Shown one piece after another: positions 8,506 to 16,448 of a stretch of DNA of 23,866 bases. The stretch's first letter is position 1; every line of letters starts with the position of its first letter. Under the pieces are notes generated by a model, which was not told the origin of the DNA, made no database searches, and saw only the letters and a list, made by a program, of their open reading frames with translations. A program made the translations under genes and the position numbers. The DNA comes from CANLBN01 sp050298695. Its GTDB lineage: Bacteria; Pseudomonadota; Gammaproteobacteria; Pseudomonadales; Cellvibrionaceae. Where the stretch lies: contig JBNKUQ010000046.1 in the NCBI GenBank assembly GCA_050298695.1, positions 1 through 23,866 on the forward strand. Reading direction: 5' to 3'.

Positions 8506-9156
8506 TTACTTGGCATTATTAAAAAGTAGCGCTTGGTTTTCTTGTACAAAGAGCAGGGCTTTGTGGACTTGTTTCACCACGGCTCTTGGCGTAACGGTCG
8601 CTCCGGTAAATTGGTCAAATTCACCGCCATCTTTTTTCACTTTCCATTTTTCGGGCAATGGGTTTTGTAGCGAGCGTCCAGTGAACGTTTTGATCCAGTT
8701 GCTTTTTTTAGTATCGACTTTATCGCCTAAGCCTGGGGTTTCGTTATGTGATAGAACGCGAACACCGGCAATGGTTCCGTCTCGATTGACGCCAGCAATC
8801 ATTTTAATGGCACCGCTGTAGCCATCTGGCGCGATTGTCGGCAAGATAATGGCAATAATGTTATTTTGGCTTCTGGCGATATGAATATCGCCTCCTTGTT
8901 GAAGGCCGAGTTGATCCCATGCACTTTCGGGAACGGGGATGGTATCAATGAGTAAGTCATTATCAATACGTTCTGCGGGAATAATTTCCAGTAGTGCCTT
9001 TTCTGCGGCTCTGCGTTCTGCTGCTGCGATGGTGTCTTTTGTACTCTCATAGGTCGTGGCCAAAATACCAGCGGTGATAAGGGCAAAAAGCAGTAATAGC
9101 AAACTGTTTTTACTGATGGACACAGGGAGAGTCGAGTTGTGTTGTTCTTCTGTCAT
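8506..9156 (-). CDS. rsxG: Rnf/Rsx electron transport subunit G (FMN-binding)
   Basis: A 216-residue subunit of the Rsx/Rnf complex. It has one N-terminal membrane helix (about 17-35) followed by a periplasmic FMN-binding domain. The covalent flavin site is visible as TGATVTPRAV, with Thr187 the expected FMN-phosphate acceptor; FMN attachment to this motif in RnfG is established. Other family blocks are DGYSGAIKMIAGVNRDGTI and SHNETPGLGDK, where the latter contacts the flavin domain. The ATG at 9156 follows the rsxD stop by only 2 nt, indicating coupled translation. RsxG passes electrons between RsxD and the membrane Fe-S centre. Confidence 0.95.
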   Translation of the reverse strand: MTEEQHNSTLPVSISKNSLLLLLFALITAGILATTYESTKDTIAAAERRAAEKALLEIIPAERIDNDLLIDTIPVPESAWDQLGLQQGGDIHIARSQNNIIAIILPTIAPDGYSGAIKMIAGVNRDGTIAGVRVLSHNETPGLGDKVDTKKSNWIKTFTGRSLQNPLPEKWKVKKDGGEFDQFTGATVTPRAVVKQVHKALLFVQENQALLFNNAK

Positions 9157-9158
9157 GA

Positions 9159-10220
9159 TTAATCGCGACTCCGTGTAGCGCGCTCCGCTTTTTTGTGCCC
9201 GTAAGTACGTGGTACGGTGTAGTAGTCGATAAACGGTGCTGCAAAATTCATTAGCAAAACGGCAAAGGCAATGGCATCAGGGTAGTTGCCCCAAACGCGA
9301 ATAATATAAATCAGTACACCAATACCTGCGCCATAGATCATTCTTCCTTTATTGCTGACCGCAGAGCTTACTGGGTCAGTAATAATAAAAAAGGCAGCGA
9401 GCATGGTGCCGCCAGAAAAAAGGTGCAAAAGAATAGGGCCGCCACTTTCAGAGCTGCCGCCGTCATAAAATAAAAATGTCATCACACTTAATGCAAGCAA
9501 CATGCTAACGGGCGCGTGCCAAGTAAACGCTCTTTTGTAGAGTAAATAGCAACCACCGGCAAGAAAGCCTAGATTAACCCACTCCCATCCTGCGCCGGCA
9601 AAATTGGCCTGAGAGAATAATGGATAACGCTCATAAATTTGTTCTACCAGTAAACCTTGTTCATTTTTAAAGAGGTCTAAAGGTGTTGCACCCGTGTAAC
9701 CATCAATGGCAGTGCTACCGGTAAAGACAGTATTCAGTGCGTCCATCAGTGAGGGCAAGCCTTCTCCAGGATTGAGCAGTGTTGAAGGCGTTGCCCACTG
9801 CGTCATTTCAACCGGAAATGAAATAAGTACGATGACATAACCCACCATAGCCGGATTAAAAGGGTTATAGCCCAAGCCCCCATAGAGTTGTTTGGCCAAA
9901 ATAATGGCAGAGGCAGTGGCGATCACGACTACCCACCAAGGCGCATAGGGAGGTAACGCAAGCCCTAGCAAAATGGCGGTGACTAGAGCACTACAATCTG
10001 TTAAATAAAATAAAACTGGACGCTGGCGTATGGCCAATACCGCAGCTTCACACGCTAATGCCGTGATGCTTGCGATCACTAAGTTAATTGGCGTTCCCCA
10101 ACCAAAAAAATTAACGAGTGCAAAGAGCCCTGGCAAGGTGGCATACAGTACCCAGCGCATAACATCACTGGTGGTGTTAGTGTTGTGCGCATGAGGTGAA
10201 GAAACTCTGAGAAAGGCCAT
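9159..10220 (-). CDS. rsxD: Rnf/Rsx electron transport subunit D
   Basis: A 353-residue polytopic membrane subunit, NqrB/RnfD family. About nine to ten membrane helices are visible. The flavin attachment motif is GYTGATPLD, with Thr179 the expected covalent FMN site. Other family marks are LTDCSALVTAILLGLALPP, YNPFNPAMVGYV and FFIITDPVSSAVSNKGR. Subunit D with A and E forms the membrane core of the ion-translocating complex. It starts 4 nt after the rsxC stop and ends 2 nt before rsxG, so it lies in a tight operon. The very C-terminus is Lys/Arg-rich. Nothing appears truncated. Confidence 0.95.
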   Translation of the reverse strand: MAFLRVSSPHAHNTNTTSDVMRWVLYATLPGLFALVNFFGWGTPINLVIASITALACEAAVLAIRQRPVLFYLTDCSALVTAILLGLALPPYAPWWVVVIATASAIILAKQLYGGLGYNPFNPAMVGYVIVLISFPVEMTQWATPSTLLNPGEGLPSLMDALNTVFTGSTAIDGYTGATPLDLFKNEQGLLVEQIYERYPLFSQANFAGAGWEWVNLGFLAGGCYLLYKRAFTWHAPVSMLLALSVMTFLFYDGGSSESGGPILLHLFSGGTMLAAFFIITDPVSSAVSNKGRMIYGAGIGVLIYIIRVWGNYPDAIAFAVLLMNFAAPFIDYYTVPRTYGHKKAERATRSRD

Positions 10221-10224
10221 AAAG

Positions 10225-12381
10225 TTACTGTGACTCCAATTCAGTGAGTGCTTGTTGGGTACTTGCGAGCTTTGCTTCCATTTTTTCTAAGCCTGTGCGC
10301 AAAGCATCGATATGCTCGCTGCCATCGGCTTCCGCTTGTTTAAGTTTTTCTCGCGCTTTTTCAACCCGTGTTTCTAATGATGCCAGTTGAGTTTTAAGTT
10401 TTTCTTCGGGTGACATGTTGGCCATTGCAGCAGATTTTTCTTTGGCTCGTTCAATCGCAGCGGCAGCGGCATCTAATGCTTCTGGTGGTGCTGGCTTCAG
10501 CGCTTTTTTATCGGCATCAGTTTCGGTTGTTGCCGTTTCTGGTACTGCTTTTTCTAATACCGTTTTGTCTACAACAAGTGCATCCAATTTTTGTTGGGCA
10601 TCTTGTAGCCTAACTTCTGCTTGTTTAAGTTGCGCGGCTAATTTTTCTTTTTGTTCTTCGCTCTGTTCGATTTCTGTATCGGCCAAACGTTGCTTTAGTT
10701 TATTTACACGGCTTTGTGCGCTTTCTACGGCGCGCTGGCATTTTGCTTTTTGTGCTGCGGGATCTTGCTGTTTGGCTTGAACGCGGGCCATGGCAGCGGC
10801 AACAGGATCTTCGGTGGTATTGGCAGAGGTGCCACCGGTATCTGTATTTCCGGCGGCGGCTTTTTTTTCTGCGGCCAGTTGTTTTGCTTTTTCTGCGGCT
10901 TCTTTGCGGGCTAGGCGTTTAGCTTCTTTTTCTCGCTCCGCTTGTTCCATACGCTGTTTGCGGAATTCGAAGCGTTGACGAGCGTGATCGGATTTGGTTT
11001 TCTCCTGTTCTTTTTCTCGAATGGAGCCTTTTGCCGCGCGATAATATTGCACCAACGGAATGGTGGAAGGACAGACATAAGAACAGGCACCACATTCGAT
11101 ACAGTCGAAGAGGTTATGGTTTTGCAATTTTTCATCGTCTTCCGCGCGTGCATACCAATACAGTTGCTGGGGTAGTAAGTTTGCGGGACAGGCTTGTGCA
11201 CATAAGCCGCAGCGAATACAGGCTTGTGCCGGCGGCGGTGCCGGCATTTCGCTGTGGCTGGGTGCAATGATGCAGTTGGTGGTTTTGACTACGGGGACAT
11301 TGGCATCGGGTAAGGCAAAGCCCATCATCGGTCCACCCATAATTAAACGTGCATTATTTTTTGGATTAAAACCCTGCTGTTCTAGCAAATGTTGCACCGA
11401 TGTGCCGAGTAATACTTTGACATTGCGTTGTGTTGTTAGTGCTTCTCCCACGACGGTGGTCACGCGCCATGTCAGTGGTTCGCCGTGACACACGGCGCGG
11501 TAAGCGGCCATGGCGGTGCCCACGTTTTGCACCACAATACCCAGTGAAGAAGGAATTTTTCCCGAAGGAACTTCTTGTCCGGTAAGAATTTGAATTAATT
11601 GTTTCTCACCACCTGAAGGGTATTTTGTTGGGAAGGTGGCGATTTCGATAGGTCTTTTATCGTCCCCGTTGTTGTGTTTTTTTGCAGCCGCTTGCATGGC
11701 CTTAATGGCATCGGGCTTGTTGTCTTCGATACCAATCACAATGCGTTTAGGCTTGCCTAATATAAATCCCAGCAATGCAGCGCCTTGAATAATATCATCG
11801 GCAAAGTCTTGCATAATGCGATCGTCCGCCGTGATATAGGGTTCGCATTCGGTTCCGTTGAGAATCAGTGTTTCTATCGGCGTATCATTTTGTGGACTCA
11901 GTTTGAGTGCAGTGGGAAAGCCCGCGCCGCCTAAACCGGCAATACCGGCATTGCGAATGATATCCACCAGTTCTTTCGGCGATAGTGTTTGGTAATCTGT
12001 GCAAGTTGTGTAATCGATACGGCGATGTTGTCCATCGCTTTTTAACACAATGCATAAGCCGCTCATCCCAGAGGTGTGTGGCAGTAGCCGGTCTTCAATA
12101 GCGGTAATGGTTCCAGAGGTTGATGCGTGTACAGGCACACTCATTGCGCCGACGGCTTCAGCAATTTTTTGGCCGGCTAAGACCTGTTCTCCCACGGTGA
12201 CGATGGGATCGGCAGGCGCTCCCAAATGCTGATTCACTGGGAACACTAATTCTTCTGGCATGCTCCATTCGGCCAAGGGCAGTTGCATGGATTGGCTTTT
12301 ATTTTCTGGCGGGTGCACGCCGCCAGGAATATCCCATACTTTCTCAGCCGCTGTGCTTGCAATGAGGATCGTATTACTCAT
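10225..12381 (-). CDS. rsxC: Rnf/Rsx electron transport subunit C
   Basis: A 718-residue peripheral subunit that binds NADH and FMN and carries two [4Fe-4S] clusters. The glycine-rich nucleotide region GLGGAGFPT is at about 149-157. Ferredoxin-type cysteines are at 388, 391, 394, 398 and at 427, 430, 433, 437. After ~450 the protein becomes an Ala/Lys/Glu/Gln-rich, largely helical tail of about 270 residues with coiled-coil character, ending in ALTELESQ. Such tails are known in gammaproteobacterial RsxC and vary in length; their role is unclear. The ATG overlaps the rsxB stop in an ATGA arrangement, so the two are translationally coupled. rsxD follows after 4 nt. Confidence 0.95.
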   Translation of the reverse strand: MSNTILIASTAAEKVWDIPGGVHPPENKSQSMQLPLAEWSMPEELVFPVNQHLGAPADPIVTVGEQVLAGQKIAEAVGAMSVPVHASTSGTITAIEDRLLPHTSGMSGLCIVLKSDGQHRRIDYTTCTDYQTLSPKELVDIIRNAGIAGLGGAGFPTALKLSPQNDTPIETLILNGTECEPYITADDRIMQDFADDIIQGAALLGFILGKPKRIVIGIEDNKPDAIKAMQAAAKKHNNGDDKRPIEIATFPTKYPSGGEKQLIQILTGQEVPSGKIPSSLGIVVQNVGTAMAAYRAVCHGEPLTWRVTTVVGEALTTQRNVKVLLGTSVQHLLEQQGFNPKNNARLIMGGPMMGFALPDANVPVVKTTNCIIAPSHSEMPAPPPAQACIRCGLCAQACPANLLPQQLYWYARAEDDEKLQNHNLFDCIECGACSYVCPSTIPLVQYYRAAKGSIREKEQEKTKSDHARQRFEFRKQRMEQAEREKEAKRLARKEAAEKAKQLAAEKKAAAGNTDTGGTSANTTEDPVAAAMARVQAKQQDPAAQKAKCQRAVESAQSRVNKLKQRLADTEIEQSEEQKEKLAAQLKQAEVRLQDAQQKLDALVVDKTVLEKAVPETATTETDADKKALKPAPPEALDAAAAAIERAKEKSAAMANMSPEEKLKTQLASLETRVEKAREKLKQAEADGSEHIDALRTGLEKMEAKLASTQQALTELESQ

Positions 12382-12995
12382 GCCGCATTTTCTCCCGAGT
12401 ACTGTGTGGCATTGTGCCTATCGCTGGCAATGATATTGGCTTTAGGCTTTTGCCAATGCCAATCTCGAACTGTTTGCTCAACCGGCAGCATATCGATACA
12501 GTCAACAGGACATGGTTCAACACAAAGGTCGCAGCCTGTGCATTCATCGGCAATCACCGTATGCATTTGTTTTGCCGCGCCAAGAATGGCGTCTACGGGA
12601 CAGGCTTGAATACATTTGGTGCAGCCAATGCATTCTTCTTCGCGGATATAAGCAACGGTTTTTAGTTCTTTTTCCTCGCCATGCTCTTCATCCAAACTAG
12701 GTGCTTCAACATCGAGTAAGTTGGCAATCGCGTTAATGGTGGATTGTCCACCGGGAGGACATTTATTAATGGCTTCGCCATTGGCAATACCTTCTGCATA
12801 AGGGCGACAACCTGGATGGCCGCATTGTCCGCACTGAGTTTGTGGTAGTAGTGCATCGATTTGTTCAACAATGGGATCGCCTTCGACTTTAAATTTGACG
12901 GCGGCAAAACCTAAGATGGCGCCAAAGATCAATGCTAAGCTGCCTAGTGCAATTAATGCGGCAATAATAGGGTGCGTGGTAATAATATCGATCAT
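12378..12995 (-). CDS. rsxB: Rnf/Rsx electron transport subunit B
   Basis: A 205-residue iron-sulfur subunit, the likely entry point for ferredoxin electrons. One N-terminal membrane helix (about 8-34) is followed by a [4Fe-4S] domain with Cys55, 58, 63 and 79. Two ferredoxin-type clusters come next, with cysteines 122, 125, 128, 132 and 152, 155, 158, 162 plus the reciprocal CPVD partners. This is the standard RnfB layout with three clusters visible. It follows the YciI-like gene by 13 nt and overlaps rsxC by 4 nt. The ribosome-binding site is weak. All key cysteines are present. Confidence 0.95.
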   Translation of the reverse strand: MIDIITTHPIIAALIALGSLALIFGAILGFAAVKFKVEGDPIVEQIDALLPQTQCGQCGHPGCRPYAEGIANGEAINKCPPGGQSTINAIANLLDVEAPSLDEEHGEEKELKTVAYIREEECIGCTKCIQACPVDAILGAAKQMHTVIADECTGCDLCVEPCPVDCIDMLPVEQTVRDWHWQKPKANIIASDRHNATQYSGENAA

Positions 12996-13008
12996 AAACT
13001 TAGGTGTA

Positions 13009-13302
13009 TTATTTCAAGTCGCGGAGTAATGAGAGATCATCTGTTGTCATGGTCGGAGTAAATTCAGTGATGTCATAATCGGCTACGTCTGACTGAAAAA
13101 ATGGATCTTCTTTAATAATGCTATCGACTTCTGCTAATGACTCCGCTTTACAAATAATAACGCCTCCTGTTCTTGGGACCTTTCGACCCGAGATCATGAA
13201 CTTATTCAGTGCATAATATTTTTCGAGATACTTAATATGAGCATCAATATATTGATCCACTTCGGATAAAGCTTTTTTATAAGTTAATGAAATAATAAAC
13301 AC
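13009..13302 (-). CDS. YciI-like protein inside the rsx operon
   Basis: A 97-residue protein of the YciI-like family (COG2350), a ferredoxin-fold superfamily related to dimeric alpha-beta barrel proteins. Family marks visible are YIDAHIKYLEKYY near the N-terminus, FMISGRKVPRTGGVIIC in the middle, and DPFFQSDVADYDITEF toward the end. The His and Asp residues in these blocks are typical of the fold's putative active site. Biochemical roles of the family are poorly known. The start is GTG at 13302 with AGGGGA about 8 nt upstream. It is tightly packed between rsxA (15-nt gap) and rsxB (13-nt gap) and so almost certainly belongs to the rsx transcript. That position is not the usual rsx arrangement. 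Confidence 0.85.
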   Translation of the reverse strand: MFIISLTYKKALSEVDQYIDAHIKYLEKYYALNKFMISGRKVPRTGGVIICKAESLAEVDSIIKEDPFFQSDVADYDITEFTPTMTTDDLSLLRDLK

Positions 13303-13317
13303 GAAAATATCCCCTAC

Positions 13318-13899
13318 TTACAGTTGGATTAAACCTGAAAAACCCATAAAGGCCAGCGACATTAAGCCTGCAGTAATCATACCGATGGCTGCGCCTTTAA
13401 ATGGAGTGGGAACATCGGCCACAGCAAGGCGCTCGCGCATAGCGGAAAATAAAATCAGCACTAGAGAAAACCCTAGTGCTGCGCCAAAACCATAGACAGC
13501 GGATTCAAAAAAGTTATGGGATTTAGTGGTGTTTAGTAAGGCCACGCCGAGTACGGCACAGTTAGTCGTAATTAAAGGAAGAAAAACACCGAGTACGCGA
13601 TAGAGTAGTGGACTGGTTTTTTCGATAAACATTTTGGCAAACTGAACCACAACAGCAATCACTAAAATAAACGAAATCGTTTTGAGGTAGGTGAGTGATA
13701 AAGGTTCTAAGATATAAGCGTGAACCAAGTAACTGCAGATAGATGCCAAGGTAAGCACAAAGGTGGTCGCGCTAGCCATACCGATAGCAGTTTCCAGCTT
13801 ATTCGACACTCCCATAAACGGGCATAAGCCTAGGAACTGAACTAACACAAAGTTGTTCACTAGAATGGTGCTTAATAAAATTAAAATAAATTCAGTCAT
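13318..13899 (-). CDS. rsxA: Rnf/Rsx electron transport subunit A
   Basis: A 193-residue membrane subunit, NqrE family, with about six membrane helices. Family motifs are NNFVLVQFLGLCPFMG (Cys26) and ITTNCAVLG (Cys114). By homology these cysteines, together with those of RsxE, hold the membrane-embedded [2Fe-2S] cluster. The C-terminus (RERLAVADVPTPFKG...) is standard. It is the first gene of the operon, 145 bp downstream of metG on the same strand. The intergenic stretch contains two arrays of a 7-bp-period repeat. I could not define a promoter there, so co-transcription with metG cannot be excluded. Confidence 0.95.
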   Translation of the reverse strand: MTEFILILLSTILVNNFVLVQFLGLCPFMGVSNKLETAIGMASATTFVLTLASICSYLVHAYILEPLSLTYLKTISFILVIAVVVQFAKMFIEKTSPLLYRVLGVFLPLITTNCAVLGVALLNTTKSHNFFESAVYGFGAALGFSLVLILFSAMRERLAVADVPTPFKGAAIGMITAGLMSLAFMGFSGLIQL

Positions 13900-13908
13900 A
13901 GGAAAAGA

Positions 13909-13940
13909 TAGCTGCTAGCTTCAAGCGGCTAGCTCCAAGA
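13909..13940. repeat. Degenerate 7-bp-period repeat array
   Basis: The motif [T/A]AGC recurs at 13909, 13916, 13923 and 13930, with a variant AAGA at 13937: exactly every 7 bp. The units on the plus strand read TAGCTGC, TAGCTTC, AAGCGGC, TAGCTCC. The array lies 10 bp upstream of the rsxA ATG and so falls in its leader. It belongs with the perfect array at 13991-14038 and the degenerate one at 17567-17594. Confidence 0.7.
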
Positions 13941-13990
13941 AAAATACATAAAATTTCGGCATCAATATAAAATATCTCATACACTTTTTT

Positions 13991-14038
13991 GCAGCTTGCA
14001 GCTTGCAGCTTGCAGCTTGCAGCTTGCAGCTTGCAGCT
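13991..14038. repeat. Perfect 7-bp tandem repeat, 6.9 copies
   Basis: GCAGCTT is repeated six times in full plus six bases of a seventh copy, without a single mismatch. It begins 92 bp upstream of the rsxA start and ends 7 bp past the metG stop. Perfect short tandem arrays change copy number by slippage during replication. The number 7 is not a multiple of 3, but the array lies outside coding sequence, so any effect would be on spacing or RNA structure between metG and rsxA. Confidence 0.95.
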
Positions 14039-14044
14039 CCGCTG

Positions 14045-16120
14045 CTACATCACTCTCATACCCGGTTGTGCACCCTCGTGTGGCTCTAATAAGAAAATAT
14101 CTTTGCCGCCAGGACCGGCCGCCAATACCATGCCTTCGGATACACCAAATTTCATTTTTCGTGGTGCTAGGTTTGCCACCATCAGTGTTAACTTGCCCTC
14201 GAGGTCTTCGGGTTGGTAGGCGCTTTTGATCCCTGAGAAAACATTGCGCGTCTCGCCACCTATATCGAGGGTAAGCTGTAGTAATTTATCCGCGCCTTCA
14301 ACATGTGAAGCACTAACAATTTTAGCGATGCGCAGATCCACATTGGCAAATGCATTAAAGTCAATTTCTGTTGCGAGTTCTTCCTTGTGCGGCCCCAATA
14401 CTTTTTTCGTTTCTGTTTTGGCATCAGGGGTGGTTTCTTCTTTGGGCGCTAATTCAGATTTACTGGCTTCAACCATGGCGTCTACTTGCTCTTTTTCAAT
14501 TCGACTCAATAGGGGTTTAAATTTATTAATGCTGTGATCACCTTTAAAACTAAGGGGCTGATCCCAGCGTAATTCTTCGTTTAAAAACGCTTCGGCTTCG
14601 CGCGTAATGACAGGAAGCACGGGTTTTAAATAAGTCATAATTGCGCGGAACATATTGATGCCGAGGGTACAAATATCAATAACCTTTTGCTCGTTACCTT
14701 CCGTTTTCGCTAATGCCCAAGGCTCTTTTGCCGCGATATATTCGTTAGCGGCATCGGCGAGGTTCATAATCTCGCGCATGGCTTTGGAAAATTCGCGTTG
14801 CTCATAACACTCGGCGATTAAGGATTCTCTATCGACAAATTGTTGCCATAAAGTGGGATCATCAATTGTGTTCGAAAGTTTGCCTCCGGCTTTTTTGATA
14901 AAACCGGCGGAACGGCTGGCAATATTAATTACTTTGCCGACGAGATCAGAGTTAACCCGTTGAATAAAGTCGTCTAAATTAAGGTCGAGATCATCGACGC
15001 CATTGGTTAGCTTGGCCGCAAAGTAATAACGCAAGTAGTCCGGTTTTAAAAAGTCGAGATAAGTGCGCGCATTAATAAAGGTGCCGCGAGACTTCGACAT
15101 TTTTTTACCGTTCACCGTTAAAAAACCGTGCACATTGACAGCCGTTGGGGTTCTGAATTTTGCAGAATGCAGCATGGCTGGCCAGAATAAGGCGTGGAAG
15201 TTAACAATGTCTTTACCGATAAAATGATAGAGCTCAGTGCCGTTATTGTATCTAGGGTCGCCTTTGCCATCATCGAGTAGGTACTCTTCCCAGTTTTTCC
15301 CCGTTTTATCACAGAGGTTTTTAAAACTAGCAAAGTAACCAATGGGCGCATCCAACCAGACGTAAAAGAATTTATTGGGTTGGCCGGGAATTTCAAAGCC
15401 GAAGTAGGGAGCATCGCGGGAAATATCCCACTCCTGTAAACCTGCATCTAGCCACTCAGCTAGTTTATTCGCCATTTCTGTTTGTAAGTGGCCTGCGCGG
15501 GTCCAGTTCTTTAAAAATTCAGTAAATTCGGGCAGTTTAAAAAAGAAATGTTCTGATTCTTTTTGAACGGGGGTCGCGCCAGAGATGACTGACTTAGGGT
15601 TAATTAAGTCGGATGGCGAATAGGTGGCACTACAGACCTCACAGTTATCGCCGTATTGATCGTCACTTTTACATTTCGGACAGGTGCCTTTAATGTAACG
15701 GTCTGCTAGAAACAGATTCTTTTCTGGATCGTAAGCCTGAGTGATTGTGCGTGTTGCAATATGGCCATTCTCAACCAGGCGCTGGTAGATAAGTTCAGAT
15801 AGCTCGCGATTCTCCTCGCTGTGGGTAGAGTGAAAGTTATCGAACTCAATTTGAAAGTCGGCAAAATCTTTTTCGTGCTCTGCCTTCACATTGGCAATTT
15901 GTGCTTCGGGCGAAATGCCATTTTGTTCGGCTTTAAGCATGATAGCGGTGCCGTGGGCATCGTCAGCACAGACATGGGTACATTCATGTCCACGCAACTT
16001 CTGGAAACGCACCCAGATATCGGTTTGAATATATTCCACTAGATGCCCTAGATGGATGGAGCCATTAGCATAGGGAAGGGCACTAGTGACCAAAATTTTG
16101 CGTTTATTGTGTTGACTCAT
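14045..16120 (-). CDS. metG: Methionyl-tRNA synthetase
   Basis: A 691-residue class I synthetase that charges tRNA-Met. The ATP-binding motifs are HLGH (23-26) and KMSKS (340-344). A zinc-type knuckle shows cysteines 147, 150, 160 and 163. The C-terminal ~105 residues are an EMAP/Trbp-like tRNA-binding domain (FANVDLRIAKIVSASHVEGA... to the end), joined by a charged, low-complexity linker (about 555-585). This is the long, dimer-forming form typical of gammaproteobacteria such as E. coli. It lies upstream of the rsx operon and divergent from mrp, a conserved neighbourhood. The ATG has only a weak AGAAAG site upstream. Confidence 0.97.
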   Translation of the reverse strand: MSQHNKRKILVTSALPYANGSIHLGHLVEYIQTDIWVRFQKLRGHECTHVCADDAHGTAIMLKAEQNGISPEAQIANVKAEHEKDFADFQIEFDNFHSTHSEENRELSELIYQRLVENGHIATRTITQAYDPEKNLFLADRYIKGTCPKCKSDDQYGDNCEVCSATYSPSDLINPKSVISGATPVQKESEHFFFKLPEFTEFLKNWTRAGHLQTEMANKLAEWLDAGLQEWDISRDAPYFGFEIPGQPNKFFYVWLDAPIGYFASFKNLCDKTGKNWEEYLLDDGKGDPRYNNGTELYHFIGKDIVNFHALFWPAMLHSAKFRTPTAVNVHGFLTVNGKKMSKSRGTFINARTYLDFLKPDYLRYYFAAKLTNGVDDLDLNLDDFIQRVNSDLVGKVINIASRSAGFIKKAGGKLSNTIDDPTLWQQFVDRESLIAECYEQREFSKAMREIMNLADAANEYIAAKEPWALAKTEGNEQKVIDICTLGINMFRAIMTYLKPVLPVITREAEAFLNEELRWDQPLSFKGDHSINKFKPLLSRIEKEQVDAMVEASKSELAPKEETTPDAKTETKKVLGPHKEELATEIDFNAFANVDLRIAKIVSASHVEGADKLLQLTLDIGGETRNVFSGIKSAYQPEDLEGKLTLMVANLAPRKMKFGVSEGMVLAAGPGGKDIFLLEPHEGAQPGMRVM

Positions 16121-16142
16121 AAATACAGTGCTTTCTAGTTAG

Positions 16143-16297
16143 CTATATACCCATTGGATTTCAGCTTGTGGGTACGACCACCAAGGATGGTGGACGTGCT
16201 GGTCGCGCAGGAGCAGTTACCAGTAAGCGGCTGTAAGCAGCCACATTCCCGAGAAGCAGCCAACACCCCCAGAAGTTGAAAGGCGGTGGGTATATCG
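16143..16297. repeat. Hairpin-rich inverted-repeat element (MITE-like)
   Basis: The ends form an imperfect inverted repeat. ATATACCCA at 16145-16153 pairs exactly with 16287-16295, and similarity continues inward (about TTTCARCTT). Inside lie two compact hairpins: CCACC/GGTGG (16178-16193) and GGCTG/CAGCC (16229-16242). There is no open frame that looks real. It sits in the 328-bp gap between the divergent starts of metG and mrp, 23 bp from the metG ATG, so metG's leader and promoter must lie in or beyond it. No clear target duplication is seen. The shape suggests a small non-autonomous mobile element, though a regulatory RNA structure is also possible. Confidence 0.5.
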
Positions 16298-16448
16298 TGA
16301 AAAGGCGGGATTGTAGCACTGATGGGCACCCAACTTCAGGCATTTATTCAATAGTTTCTTGAGTTAGCCTTATAGAAAACACTGATGATTTCAGCGGCTT
16401 CGAAGCTGGTAAGATAGGCGACTACTTTACGAGACAGACAAGCTTGCT

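Noticed and set aside
10410..10978. Several plus-strand open frames opposite the RsxC tail
   Set aside because: They arise from the Ala/Lys-rich codons of the rsxC tail read in antisense; no ribosome-binding sites or family features.
13991..14038. Possible CRISPR array
   Set aside because: The 7-bp units are contiguous with no spacers, so it is a simple tandem repeat.
16135..16343. Minus-strand open frames of 60-64 codons upstream of metG
   Set aside because: They lie inside the hairpin-rich inverted-repeat element and show no protein-like features.
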